DNA of 64,000 nucleotides from Otis tarda (Eukaryota; Chordata; Aves; Otidiformes; Otididae), in NCBI GenBank assembly GCA_026413225.1, contig CM048557.1, positions 61,494,987-61,558,986 on the forward strand, given 5' to 3'. Shown here piece after piece: positions 1-32,647 of this stretch. The notes under the pieces were generated by a model. The model searched no databases, was not told the DNA's origin, and saw only the letters and a list, made by a program, of their open reading frames with translations. Position numbers and translations under genes: made by a program. How positions within the stretch are numbered: the stretch's first letter is position 1; each line of letters begins with the position of its first letter.

Positions 1-3000
1 GCTCTGCTCGCTTGTTTATGCACTGATAGGCTGTAATTCTGCATTTCAGAACAAGCTGTCCAATATTCATGAGTTATTTTGTGTTTACACAGTCCTGAGT
101 CTTCTTTTGTAAGCCTGGGGATAAATTCTAGGGTTTGTTATCTCCATTACTGGAAATGCACTGAACCTACACAACCATTCCCAAGGCCTAAATGTGGCAC
201 CTGTTCATCTAGAAGAAAGGTAGGGAAAAGGTCTATCACAAAGCTAAATTGATTTACAAGCCTGTAATTCCCACACCCCTATTCTGATAACACTTGTAAG
301 CAAGTGTTGGAGCAAGCCATATGTGAGGAGATGAATCACTTATAAAATTATATCCGACTATTAGTTGTGTATTTATTTATCAGATAAATATAGTGATTTT
401 CATCTTGGAAGATCAATGACAGCCACATGCTCAGCTGGCATAAAGCACTGCGGCTCTTTGGACTATACAAACGTGAGGATATGAGTGAACAACTGATTTC
501 TTTGTAAAGAAAAAAACAATATCAACTACTTGTTTCTGAAGTGATTTAAATTATTATGGAGGGAAAACTAAAAGCGATCAAAGTGCTGGTATCAGATACC
601 CTGCATGTAAGTTAGACCTATGTATAACAAGGCCATTTTGCCCCCAGCATGAGAATATCTCATCATAAACCTCCAGCTGGTTGGGCCGTATTAAAATCCT
701 TTGACCTTAATTCCAAGACTATGAGTTAGAACTGGAAAGATATTTTTATTTTTTTTTAGGACTGACAGCTTTAGGTCCTCTCAAAACAGCCGGACCAAGT
801 ATGGTAGCAAAGTGAAGGGTCAAGCCAGTCAATGTTCTAGGATCACTGCATTTTAAAATAGGGACTTCGAACTTTTTCACCCAGTAGCAGAGAAAATAGT
901 CTGAAGGCATCTTTGGAGTGGATTAGTTCTGAAATCATGCTAAGCCACTCTTCTGCTCTGTGCAAGAATTTATTTTAAACAGCTCAAATGCTTAACTTCT
1001 TGAATTAGCAGTTGAGCATGTTCTCTGGTTACTCTTAATAACGTTCATATCCCGACAAGCTTGCAGGAAGGTGCCTGGCAGTATCTGGGTCTGTTCTCCT
1101 TAATGTGTGCAATATGTACTTTTGCCTGTGCCATTAGGAGTCCTGGCTCTGCTCAGCCTTATCTGTACAAAAGCGTTCAGGATGTTTGCTCTTGGGCTGT
1201 TCACCAGCTGAGATACCAGCCACCATGATTCATCAGCTGTTGCATGGAAAAGCTGATCTCCATAGGAGGAGATCGTGTTTGCAGCCTGTCTGGAGAACAG
1301 CTGGAAAAATGCAGCTCCCTTAGGTACCATTCTGGTGTCTCGGTAGCTTTTTTTCAGCAGGGACATCCGTAAAGGTTGATACGGACCCAAGTAGCTCTTC
1401 GGCTTACTGGTGCCTGCGAGTCTTTCCTCTGCGGACCTCCTGCATCGCACCAGTTTTCAGGGAAGATCTATTCGCTGCCCAAAGATCTTCATCCTTGTGC
1501 AAGCAAGGAGGGTTTGTGCCTGTGCAGGAGGAGTATGGCTAAAATCTGCACAGGACCTGCCTGCCTCTCCCTCTGGGCCAGGGCTCAAAAGGTCTTTTTT
1601 TTTTCTGTAATTACATCTTCTTGTTACTGCAGCACCAGCATGTGTGCATGGGAGCAGAGTTCAGCCGCCTGGGCAGCCTTCCTCCTGGCAATTCCTAAGC
1701 GGTTTCCCTGCAGCCTTAGCATGGGTGTAATACATCTATGCAGGATAAATAAACTGAATAAATATCAGGCTCTACTCAGCCTGGGCTTAGGAGCACATAC
1801 ATCCTTTAGAACCTGTGCACAGGTCCATGCCCTTTGCTCTGGGTAGAGCTGCTGGTGCAGTTTGGGGTTTTGGCAGAAAATTTTGTCATCACCTGTCCAA
1901 AGAAAGCACCCAGTTCCCCGTGGTTGATGGCTGGAAGTACTCTCCCCAAAACAGGATGGTTTTTTTGTTGCAAAAGCTTCCTCCGTTTGCTGCGGAGCAA
2001 ATATTTCATATATTTAAAGCAGATCAACCCCATTAAATACAAAATTCCTGGAAGTATATCTGTGCTGGCAGTAGCAGAGTCCTTTGTTTTCATTATCTGA
2101 AGTATCCATCTGATAAAGACTACATCAGAAGGCTTTTTTTTTTGTTTGTTTTCTCCTTATAGCATCATCTAAAGTTAATGTGTTCAGGAGAAAAGCAGTC
2201 AGAGAGCTGGTTTGTGACAAGGGGGCTGGAGGGGGGTCGGTCTCCAAGAAGGGCAGAGAAATTCAGCAAGCAGAAGAGCCAGCAGGCCGCTTTGCAGCTC
2301 CTTATCTTCCTCCCGCGACTTCCTGAGGATGCTCAGATGTTGCTGCTCCCTGAGGAGGGAGCAAATGGGCTGCGTTCACTGTGCTCCCCCGGTGCCTGGA
2401 AAGGTCATGGCTGGCCCACCCCATCTGCTCCCCAGCAGCTATCCTGGTGTCTCTGACCATCCCCATGGCACAGGGTCATGCTGCAAAGGCCAGACGTCTT
2501 ATCTTCCTTGTGGCCAGGGAGAGGATTGGGCTCTCCCCCAAAATTTGTATGTCTTCATCTGGCCAAACCCCCTTTCAGTGCCCTTTCAACACTTTCTTCG
2601 ACTCTGGTCCTGCTGGTTGCTTAATGCAGAGTTCAGTTCTCAGATGAATGAAGACGTGTTGTTGAATTTTTCAGTTTTCTTCCTCATACCTTAATTTTTC
2701 CCCTATAAACATGTGGCTGCCTTCACTGGCTCCAGGAGCAGTGGTACCCAACAAGCCGGTGACAGAGATGCAGAGGCGAATATTACACCTGTAATTCTTA
2801 AATACTGGCTGTGCTGATGTTTAGTAATTTAGTAGCAAGTGATACTAGGCACTGTAGGCAGGATCACCTAAAAAGAGCCATCGCAGCAGACCTCTGGCTG
2901 GCACCTCTTCCTGCCAGCCAGGAATGAGCTGGGTGTCTCCTTTCCAAAATCCTTGACGCAACTTAAAAGAAAAGCCGCTGGCATGGCAGCTGATTTGTTA

Positions 3001-6000
3001 CGTGAACGTAGAGCAGCGAGAAGACACTGATTGCTGTAATTAGGAATTAATCTAATTCCTAAGGGCAAATGGGGTGTATTTATTTCTATTTAATTAGTTT
3101 CCTGCATTTTGTGGACCCGCCGTGTGGGCCGGGGAGCCACCGCGCTGCGATCCAAAGGCAGTGGAGTGATGCTGGAGTTGTAGAGAGTCTCAGTTCTTCT
3201 TGACCTAACATGGGACTAAACTTGCAGTTCTTGATTTAGTCTGTCTGATTTTTATGTAATTACTGTTCAGAGGACCACTAAATCATCTGCTAGAAAATTG
3301 AAGTACAATTGGGCTGATTTGCTGGGGCAAAACCATTAGCTTTCTCTGACGACCTCAGGAAAGTTACTGGGACAGAAGCTCAGACATGAAGGGGTGGATC
3401 CATGGAAGGATTTATGCCCTTATGGGTTTGGGAGCAAATCTTTCCTCCCCAGGACAGCACTCAGCTCTCCTGGGAGATAAGCTTTCGTGTTCCCTATTCT
3501 CCAAGCAGAATAGCATGGGGCTGCCACTGCTTCCTCCACAGGAAGAGGAGGCCAGGGGTGCCAAACCCCTGCTCCCCAGGCGATGCCCAAAGCAGTCGGG
3601 CAGAGACACAGCCCCGTGCGTGGATTCTTTCTGGTTGTGCCGTAGAGAGAGAATGCCTTTGCACGGGCCGAGTTACAGGTAGTCGGGTCGATGGACCTCG
3701 GCTGGGGGCTGGGCCCACCAGGGTACAAGAGCATCCGTCCATTCACGAGCTGCTCCCGTGAGGGCTGGAGCATGGTGTGGGCACCGGCAACCGCCTGCAG
3801 CAGCCAGGCAGGGCTGCAAACACCGAGAAGCAGCACAAGTGATGCACAGGAGCGGGAGCCGGGGTCCAAACCCCCTTATTTTTCTCAGTTACTGCCCATC
3901 GCCACTGCTGTTTATGTGCTGTGGGGCTCGCAGAGGGACACTGCATCCCCAGAGCTGTTTTTTCTGCTTTTTAGCCCAATTTCTCTGCTTCTGTTTATTT
4001 TTAATGTGGGAGATGATGCAGCCTTTCTAAGAACACAAACATTTCTGGTATATCCCACAGGTCCATGCTTCAAATGAAACCTGATGGGAACTGATAGCCC
4101 TTTAAATTTCTTCCATGATTATGAGGATAGGAATTTGCAAGAGCAACAATCCTTTATTTGCAGTATTTTTTTTTTCTCTTAACTTTTTTTTTTTTTCCCC
4201 AAAAACCTGCTGTGAGCCCCATCCTGCTCCCAAGAACCAGATTAGCCACTAATCTTTTGAGGACTTGAGGATTAAACATCAGGAGTGCACGTAACGTAAA
4301 GTGAAATTCATTCACTGATGTAAAACCCATCATGAATTAATGTTTGTCTTGGATTGTATAAGCACACCCTCAGAGAGCTTCCTACAGCAGGATGCAAAGT
4401 CATTTCCCTGGATGTTGAATTGTTATGGTGAAACTGCCTTAATTAGAAAGCACATGGGCAAGCTCGTCTCTTACTGCTGGCTGAGTTTGGACCAAGGGGC
4501 AGACAGATCAGTGTATTTCTAATATTGGTGGAGCTGTGTTCGCGTACACAAGGGTTGAGTTTCCCCACTAAGGCAGGAAAACCCTTGCTGTGGGCTGCAG
4601 TTTGGATCTAGGGGGTTCAATTCAGGGTAGAGGCCTCACGGAGTAAGAAGAAAAAACAGTATTTGAAGTGCAACTGCTGCCCTGAGCCAGGCAGGAGGCC
4701 TCTGCTAAAATAGGCCATGTTGAAATATTCACAATTTAGTAACAACTGGCTTTCCGTTAACACCTCCCGAGAGGCTGAATGGATGCCTTTTACAGCTGTG
4801 CCTCACAAACTCGTTTCCATGTGAAATCTCGACCAGAAAGGCACAGAGATGTTTTATGTTAAAAAGAGCTTTTAAAATCTTCAGAGCTTGCTCGGCCCAT
4901 AGAAGCCAAGCTGGACCGAAGCTCAGCGGGACCTGGGGTGCCCCAGTGAGAGCAGTGGTCTGGTCATCGAACCCCTGCCTGGGGGATGCTGCCTGAACTC
5001 TGCAGAGCAGCCCCTTTCCTAGCTGCCGACCCCGGAGTGGGCAGCCTTGGGTTGGACATCCTCCTTACTTTAGGCTGCCTTGGCCCCTTGGCATTTCAAA
5101 GACTTCTGAGACTTGGAGTTTTTAAATCCCATGTGCCACAAAGCCAGGAAATCCTGCGCAGCTGATGCAAGGTGCAAGGGGCCGTCCCCACCACCAGCCG
5201 CCCCCACGCTCACCATCCCACCCACCCGCGGCCAGCCTTCTTCCTTTTTTTTTTTCCTTTTTTTTTTTTTTTTCTTCTTCTCCTTTCCTTTGCCAGATCA
5301 TTTCCCTGCTTTGATCACTTCCTCACTCTGAGTCACCCCCATTCCAGAAGTGCTGTCTCGTGCTGGCATACAGATCTGCCGTGCAGTGCAAGGCTCCCTC
5401 CTCCCCAGCCCACGGGGCAGCATCACCCTTCCAGCGCCGAGTGAATGAGGAGGGTGACAAATGACATGCAAATGCCTTTCTACAGAAAAATCGCTTGGTT
5501 GCAGCTTTCCGAAGACTGGTATTTACATACTATTAGACGCCAACATCCTGGTGAACTTTCTTAGAGCGTGTGATTTGCAGATACGCTTGTTTCGGGGATT
5601 TCGACTTTATTGACTGAAGGTTGCTTGGCAGAGAAGGAGAAAATGAGCTGGCTGGGGAGCCGGTCGAGAGGGATCCTTCGTGCCAGAGAGTGAAGAGAAT
5701 AATTTAGCTTCAGCTCCGAGGTAGGAATTCTTTCCTGTCTGTTTTCTCCCTCCTCATGGCATCCTGTGGAGGTGTTTAAAAACAAACAAAAAAAAGCAAT
5801 AAAAGGTTTTTGGCTCTCATCATATCTGTTTGTGTGACAGCTTCCTGCTAAGCGGGAGCCGGGAGAGTCTTAGAAAGTTACCACCGCACTGTCCGTGTTG
5901 CTGGGTAACAGTTTCTGCTTCTCATGTGATGCCCAAATCATCATAATAAATTGCATCCGAAAATGCCAAACGATGCTGGAATGGCTGGTGTGGAGTGGAT

Positions 6001-9000
6001 GGGGGTGCTCCCATCCACATGCCAGAGCATGTGGGCGCTGGAGCAGGGAACAGGGGACCCTCCAGACCCGCCTTACGCCTCATCGGGATTTCCGTGGGAT
6101 CCGGACCTGAGTCCCATTCCTTTCCAGCTGGGCTCAGGACTCCTCACTATCTCCCGTGGGGGGTGAGATGGGGGTGAGGTGTTTGCAGCCCTGTCAGCTG
6201 CAGCACAACCGGGAACCAGCACCCTCTGCATGGGCTGAGGGCTGGCTACCGGCCGGCATCCCTCCAACCCAGAATCCGCTGTGCCTCCGGTGGCCTCTGT
6301 TAGTACACGAGGATGCTGCAGGGCTCGTATCCACCATGGAAAGCTTTTAAAATTGGTTCGGCTGACTTGGCACTCAAACAGATAGGGAAGGCTCACACGT
6401 TGCTTCTGGCCAGGTCTCCCCAGTGGCAGCGGCCGTTTCCAAAGCGAAGGTCTGACAGCTGCGCCAGCTTGATTTAAACCTGGCTTATTGGGTTAAGGTG
6501 AATTGGTTATTGAGCGTCTCAGACAGTGTTACTGTTGTAACAAAGAGTGGGTTTAAACCCGTTTAAAGCGAAGCTGGTGCAGCCTTTAAATATAAATAAG
6601 GCTTTAGATGCCACTTGAAGATCCTAACATAAACATCCCTGAGCATCTCACTTGAGCTTGATTTGTACGTGGTACCTGTAGCAGCCTGGTGATTTATTTA
6701 CTTGTTCGTTTACTGGCGAGGAAGAAGGCACCAGTGATTATTTTTACTGGTGTAGTTAATCCCGCTGTAACCCCACCACTACCAATACACACAGAATGGA
6801 CACATTTACCACTTGTGTGAGACATCACTTGGTACTGTAGCTTGATTTGCCCAGGAGAGGAAAGCTGTGCTGGCACATGGTGTCCTAGTAGTGGTGGATG
6901 GGTCTGAATGAGGACAACGTGGTTTTCCTTTCTTTGTAAAAGAATAAGCTATACTGGCGTAATATATATACGTTTATATCAGTATGGCCATGGTCCTTTT
7001 TGTCCATACACTGAAGTCCTTTTCTGGGGGTTTGCTGCCAGAAGAAGCCTCTGATACAGCTGCAGATAAATAGAATAAATAGATCTGAGGGCAACTGAAG
7101 CTGCTGGTTATGGCAGAAAAAGGACAGAGCAGTAGTTGATTTGCATGCTGAGCCTGGGTCGCAGCTAATTTTGCTGTAGTCTGTGGGGCAAACCATGCCT
7201 TTTGTTTGAACACCTAAATTTCTCACCGTACACTTACAGTTAGCTCCCTGGGAGACTGAGTACACTACCGGTTCCTACCGAAGCTGATTGGCCCACACCA
7301 AGGGGTCAGGTTGGTTGCTAAAATAGAGATTTGTGGTCCCCCACACTTCTTTCGGTGCATGGGAGAATGATTTTGTTAAACTGTATGTACGCAAGCTGTT
7401 CAGATGCTGCATAGGAAAACACAATAGTGCAAATGAAAGCAAGAGGAAAGGAGGAACAAACCCATCATGCTTCTTGAAGTTGTTTTGGAAAACACAAAGC
7501 CAGGATGTTGTTTCTTTTTAGTGATTGAGTAGTCTGACATGTTGCAAAATACAAAGGCTCGGCATATTCCCAGCAGCAGAGTGAAAACTGGAACTACCCA
7601 GAAGCAAAACCTATCATTAGCGATCAGCCAGGCAGAACAGGCCCTGGAGTGCCAGGAACAGGCATGGAAGGGAACGGGGGCCTGAGCAGCAAAAAAAGAG
7701 CTTTTCTTACAGGCAGGCAGTGTGTCCCACCAGCTTGGGCAGGGAAGCAGAGGGCTGCGAGGGCAGCACAAGGCATCGGGATGCACTCAGACTTCTTCAA
7801 AGGACAGCAAGGAGCTGGGACCCCCCCAATCCAGCAGCATGGGCAGCGGGTCTGCTCCCAAAAAATCAGAATGCTTTAGACCTGTAATTTTTCTCCCTTT
7901 TGTTTTCACTCAGTTATACTTAGCTGCCCTGAGAAGTCTCTTTTTACATGTCCTCCAGGTCCTTGCTGTGATCCATGGCATCCTGGAGGCATATAATAAT
8001 TTAGACTGAAAGCTGTGCTGTTCAGCTCTGTTCTCCACAGGTTCTCAGGATGCAGAAAGTATTGACGTGCCCTGATTCATCTCTCACAGATGTCGTCTCC
8101 CTAGGAGCTGACTTGAAGGACAGGAGGGCACAGAAAACTGAATCAGGGAAGCTCCTGATTAAAAAAGAAAGGAGGAGGAAATTTCATGAACTGAGTTGGA
8201 TGGATGTAGCCATCACAGCCTTGCAAACCCCGTGATCCAAAAAGTTAGTGCCATGAGCCACAGTGTTGCTGTGGCTGGGTGGAAGACGATGAGCCTTTGT
8301 GATGCCTTTCTGTTTCCCAAAGGAATCTCTTCAAATAAGCGTATTTTTGCATTGATGCTTCTTTAGTTGTCATTCCCCATTAGGCCTAACCAACTTCTGA
8401 GGGTGAGAAGCAACATGAGGAAGGGGTTGCATTTACCACAGTGAGTGTTATGGGCTGTGGGGATCCTCACAGCAGCAGGCACAGATGCACAGTCAGGACG
8501 TGCCCTAGGGAGCAGCACCCAGCACCGATGCCGAGCGTGTAGCTGGGAGGGCAGAGCGTGGGTGCTGCAGGCACGGCCGGGCGCAGAGGCTGAGGACATT
8601 GCTTCCATCATGGCATCCTCCTCTACAGCCTGGGTAGCAAAAAGGAAAGCTCCCCATGCCCTTCTCCTGGCAGGAGGCAAGATGTATTCTACCTTTTAAC
8701 TCTGGCACCTTGTCATTTTTTGTCAGGGGACTTTCCTGTCCTCAGCCAGCATAGTTTAAATGGCCTTTCTGAGACAACCAGGTAGCTGTGTTCCACATTA
8801 ATCCTTTGTATGGCTCACGCTGCTGAGATGCCTTACCTGCTAATAAGCTCCTGTGCTCAGAGATAAAAGGTGAAACTGCCAGCCCTTTAAGGGTGTATCT
8901 GAGTGGCTGTGCAACACTATGCTTCATGGAAAATATGGGAAGATGTTGCATTCATAATATATCACTCATATCTGTGTTTGTAAACAGATTTATCACACCA

Positions 9001-12000
9001 TCTGCAGAATCATACTGCCGTCTTCTCCATATTTATTTCCTTGCCATTTATATAGTACAGCTCCTATTTATTTTATTCCCTTTTTAGGATTAGATACATT
9101 AGCCATCTTTACTCCCTCCCTACAAAAAGAGTGCACGCTCTGTGGGAAGGAATACTTAATCAATCCAATTTGTTCAGCTCAGTGCATAAAAACACAAGCC
9201 GGTGCTGTTTGGAGAGGTACCTGCCTGGGTTTGTTTCTCATCTCTTCACATCTGTGTGGAGCAGGTGGGGAGGAAAGGATAACTCAGAGCAAATCCGCCG
9301 GTAAACAGGACGCTCTGTCGGTATTTCCTGTCTCCTGTTGCACTGGTTGAGCTTAATTTTCAGGAATCAGCTAAGCCTAAGGTCAGTAATGCTATTATAA
9401 TCTCTCTGACTTTCTGTGGTTGATATGGTATATAATGAAGTGTTGGCATGACTGGGAGCAAAAAGCCAGCCCGCTTTGTTATTTGGTTCGATAATATCAC
9501 TAAGGGGTAGCCACTTAGTGATATGCAAATTAAAAAAGGGATTTGCTGAGTATCAAAAGAAGTCATGCTGAGAGAGAGGGAGCTTGCGGTCGGCAGCCAC
9601 TTCTGCAGCCCCTCGGCTGGACAGCACAAGCCCCGGCACAGCTCCGGGCAGGGCAGAGCCTGGACGTGAGCCAGGAGGACCATCCTGCTCCAGCCTTTCT
9701 CACCCGGCGGGACCACCAGGCTCTTCCCTGTGCAAGCATGGGGCCCAAAACCAGATTCTCTGCTTGGTGCACACCTTCACTTTAGGAGAGGAAGGAGTTT
9801 AGGCTACTAGCAGAGCCAAGAGGAAGGACGAGTCCCACTCAATGAGCCAGAGCTTGGCCCCGTTGCCAGCCCTTGGATTTGTCCCCATCCTGTGTGCAGA
9901 CGTAAAAAAATCCAGGACAGTCGATTCCCAGTTACCAAGGTCAGCAGGAGACTGAGGGATTGAGGGATTTTGGGTCTTGGGGGAAGCCACCGAAGAAGAG
10001 GGCTGGGCAGGATGAGCCATGCTCCACCCTGGTCGGGTGGTCCTCAGCACTGACCTGTGCTGGTCTTCACCCACAGGCACTGGAAGAGGACCCCTGGGCT
10101 TGATGCACAGTATGGAACAGGATTTGACCGCAGCCCCTTACGAGCACCTCTCCAGCCTCATGACTGTAAATTCGCTGTGGCAAGAGGTGTAGGACACTGC
10201 CCCATCGCCAGGGCTGTGACCCTGGGGCAGGACATTTTTACTTCTCTCCCTCCAGGGAGGGAGGGTTTCTCTTCTTTGTGTTGAGCCTAGCCCACATTCC
10301 TGGGCTTGGGTGCAGAGGAGCAACTGGGGGTGACTAACTCCAACAAGAATTTTACCAGCAGTGAGTAAGGGCTCCGGGCTGCAGACAGTGATGACAAACT
10401 TCAGAAACTCAAGCCTGTGCTTTGGCAGGAGGGTTTATGGTTTGAGTTTTGAATTTTTTTTTATATGGTCCTTTTTATTATTTTTCAGCTATATAGTGTG
10501 TTCTCGGATGGTATATTCACAACTCCATGTTTTTTGATCATGACTGTCATTTTTTCAGACAACAGAACAGTGAACAACTGGGCGCTGGGCCAGTTCTTCA
10601 GCCTTTGAAGAAAAGGGAAACTCTGCAAGGGGTTTTCTCCAAAGCTCTCTCAAATATCCCATCTCACTGCACTTTCCGTCTTCCCAAGAGGCATGTTTAG
10701 GCCTATAATATCATGCCCTAAATGCCTACCGCAAATTAGTGAGCAGACTTTTTGGCTGTGTATTCCCCAAGGTGTGAGTCCCAAAATGAGACTTCGGGGT
10801 AAAGAAGAAGCCAGCAGCGTGGGGCACGTGGCTGAGCAGCGGTGAAGCAGCCAGGACCTTTCTCACCAGAAAAAATCACCAGGCAGACTTTAAAATAACA
10901 ATATTATTTCCAACCGTTGAAAAAGGTCCATCCTTTATCTTGGCTTTCTGGAAAATAAAAAGAGATTTTTCAGTTTAGATTTTTCAAGCCTTTTCCCTAC
11001 ACGTTGCAGGGCTGGAAACCCTGGTGCTGGAGCTGGTAAGGGAAAGTGAGATTCTCCTATAATCCCTTAAATCCCCCAAGTTCTGGGTTTTGGGTTATTT
11101 TGAGCTCCACGCAGGCTCACCAACCCAGGGAAGCAGAGGTCGCAGTGGCATTGCAGGGAGGAGAGGTAGCATTAGCGGCTGGCTTTGAGTCCAGCAGGTT
11201 TATCCCCTCTCTGTGGGGCAAACTGTCCCCTCTGGGAGCAATTCAGCTTTAAAATGATTGCATTCAGCTTTGCAAAGAACTTGCACTGCATAACTTAATC
11301 TCTGCGGATCTGAAAAATAAGAGTCCTACCTGAAAACATAAAATTTGTCACCAAGGGTTAATTAGACTTGGCTTTGCTATTTCTCTGTGCTGAAACAGCT
11401 CCTCACCCTCCTTGCTGGTAACAGCATAGCTGAGACAGGCCATGTCCTCCAGGGAGATGGGCCTTGAAAAGATGCTCCCCATCTCCGAAAAGACGCACTG
11501 CTGTTTTCATAGCCTCGCGCTGCCACCCCTCCGCTCACAACCTGTTGAGCTCTCACATTATCACGCACAAGCACAACATTTTGCAAACATATTTGCTATT
11601 ACAGCAGACGGGAAGAGATTAAGCGAGTGCTATAAAACTAACCTCCGCATCAGTCAAAAGAAACAAAAGCAAAAAAGAACAGGGTAATTGGATGCTCTTA
11701 TGAGCAAGATATGCTCAAAATGACTTCTCCATCCCATTACAAATGCTTAGAAACTGCACAGCCTCTCCAGCACAGTGAGATTTTAAAGTGGTTTAATGGG
11801 CGTAAGGAGTTCAGAGCTGATAATGTTGCTTCCAACCTTATCCTTGTGCTGCATGAAAATAGGTAGTAGCTATTGACTGGTGTAAATTGGCTACTTTTAA
11901 AGCTGTATTTGCTGGCTTAGATGTGCTAAGAGTCTCTCTACAGACTTTTCAGGGCCTGAATGTAATGTGTGTTGTTAAGGAGGGGACATATTGAGTTTCT

Positions 12001-12158
12001 TCTCAGGTGAGGACTGGTTCCAGTGTGTGCCCTACATGCTGGAGAGCTGAGGAGCTGCTGTAGTTGAGCTTTACATCCCGAAAATGTGGAGAAAAACCAG
12101 TGCTGCCGAAGGGTTGTTGGTCATTCCAGACAAACTTCTCACTTTTTTTTCCTTTCAG
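1..12158. other. Gene-free stretch upstream of the first INF2 coding exon
   Basis: I see no supported coding exon here on either strand. The short open frames present look random, overlap one another on both strands and lack a recognisable protein family. The first INF2 coding exon begins right after a 3' splice site, so INF2 has at least one further 5' non-coding exon. Much of this stretch is therefore probably intron 1 or promoter-proximal DNA. I could not locate a CpG island or a convincing TSS. Local GC-rich patches (about 3540-3800, 6000-6300 and 9580-9730) are possible regulatory DNA but nothing more can be said. There is a long pyrimidine tract at about 5242-5290. Confidence 0.6.
5242..5290. 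repeat. T-rich pyrimidine tract
   Basis: Nearly pure pyrimidine run: long T stretches interrupted by CC and CTT, then CTTCTTCTCC. This is low-complexity sequence, and the two overlapping Phe/Leu-rich open frames across it are artefacts of the tract. Confidence 0.8.
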
Positions 12159-12173
12159 GAGAAACCGTTCACA

Positions 12174-30705
<18,532 letters not shown>

Positions 30706-30831
30706 GGTATGTAAACTCGCAAAGGTGTTTCTCTGTGAACTAACCACAGCACTGGGACTTTACACACCTAATCAGTATTCAGCATATCAGCTAAGCTTTT
30801 TGTCTTTGTGTCTAATCACAAACACATGTGA

Positions 30832-30837
30832 AATAAA
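30832..30837 (+). terminator. INF2: Candidate INF2 poly(A) signal (AATAAA)
   Basis: Canonical hexamer downstream of the CaaX-exon stop in A/T-rich DNA, with T/GT-rich sequence following at 30840-30880 as expected for a cleavage region. Later AATAAA-like sequences exist, so the site actually used is unknown. Confidence 0.55.
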
Positions 30838-32642
30838 TTTGTTACTCTGATTTTTACTCTTCGGTGTGTTGATCTTACGTTGAGCGGAGTCAGTGCTGAT
30901 CTTCCCTTGAAACAGGATCACATCCCACATCTCTGTCCTCTGTGTCACAAGCAACCAAACCTTCTTTCCCTGCAGATAATTAAAAGTCATTATTCTAACC
31001 AAGTTAATTCAGCTTCATGTAATAAAAAAGTCCTTGCTTTGATCCCATCATTTTCTCAAAAACTGTAAATATGCAATTTCAGTACCTACCTCCTGTGAAG
31101 AACAATGTTTGGTTTGCTGGCAGGTAGCCACTTCCTATAGCACCATTTAAATATAGTTATCTGGAAAAGAGAATGAAACACTGGACCCAGGGAGGAGTAC
31201 TAGTTGGGGCAAGATACCAGCTCCAACTCAAAACTAAATTAATTTCCAGAATTGCACACAAATTTGGAGCAAACATACTTCTTATGTGCATTCATGCAGC
31301 TTCCTGGGATGGGAGTGGGGGGGGGTAATTTGGCTTTTGTGACCCCGAAAAATAATACAGGTAAACCAAATTTCTGGTGAAACTGTGTACAGACTTCTCT
31401 GTACCCTTCACTGATGCTGGCAACATAGAGTTGCCCCTCAAAGGAAAGCTTAAGGAGTTTTGGGATGAGACTTCCACTTGCAAAACTTTGCCTGTTTTTA
31501 CAGCAAGTGGAAAGAAATGCAAGAAAAAAAAAAACCAACCAAAACATCCACCATACTGAAATTGCATAGTTATGCATTGTCTTTTCCATGCTGATGAGCA
31601 TTTCCTATGAACTGAATCAATAATGTCAAATCCCTCTCCGTCTCATTTCCCGAAAGGAATGTATTTGTTCTCCAGCATCCCCAGTGCCCGGGGCTGGGAG
31701 CCCTGCTCCTGCACAGCCCGGCCGCCCCGGCCCCTGGGGTGGTAGAACAGAGGAATTTCTGTTGATTCCTCTGGGATTTCCATACAGGGTTGCTTTTGTT
31801 CCTGCACCCAGAGCATCATTGCTAGCAAAGGAAAAGGAGATATAAATGGGGTAGTTACAGTCCTGACTACTCCTGCCCTCCTCTTGGCCGTGCCGCAGGA
31901 TTATATCAAGTGGAGAAGGGAAGTAGCTCTGTTGGTTTAAAAAACCTAAGGAAGATTTGCAGCCAGAGCAGAAAGTGGTAGCAGCAAGGCACAGGTAAGA
32001 AAAATGTCAGGACCAGCGGTCATGCTGCACAGGGAGGGCAGCTGAAACCATGAGTTAAGCATAACTCAGTTTTAAGCACAAGTATGACAGCATGCAGGCT
32101 TTAAATAAGTTCTATTTAAAAAAAAAAAATTGAGACACAGACAACTTTGAATTCTCCTTAGAAAATGTAGGAAGACAACAGAGAGCAACGCATAGACAAA
32201 CAGTACCTTTATGAACTGACCGAGTCAGGCGGGAGTTTCAGCGCATCCTTGAAACGCGGTGCCTGGCACAGCCGTATCGCGCCGGCAGCGCCCGCCTGTG
32301 CTTCAATGCCAGCAGGGCAGAGACAAGCGGCACCTTGAAACCTGCAATTCCCTTTTTCCTCTGCTCCCATCTTCACGTCACTTGGAAAGGTTAAAGGAAA
32401 CAAAAATCTGTTTGTTTCTCTTCGTGTCCAGCCACAGTACTTCCTCACTCAAATGCAGCTCAAGTCCATCCTTCTTGATATGAGACTCAGCAAGCCTAAA
32501 GTGCTTCCCATCAATATTTTTTCCACCTCATTTTTTTTCTTTTATTTATTGTCCCAAGTGCACACGGTCTGTTCAGGTCACAGCACCAGTCCTCTTTTGG
32601 TACAGGGTATTTCTCTGGTGGATTTGCTGGATGTGGGAGTTG
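30838..32642. other. Intergenic DNA between INF2 and the LTR element
   Basis: I find no exon or recognisable repeat family. Short open frames on both strands are unsupported. There is one GC-richer patch at about 31675-31745 and an A-run at about 32120. Confidence 0.55.
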
Positions 32643-32647
32643 CTGGG
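32643..32647 (+). repeat. Target-site duplication, left copy (CTGGG)
   Basis: The five bases CTGGG directly precede the TG of the 5' LTR and recur directly after the CA of the 3' LTR at 35243-35247. Confidence 0.85.
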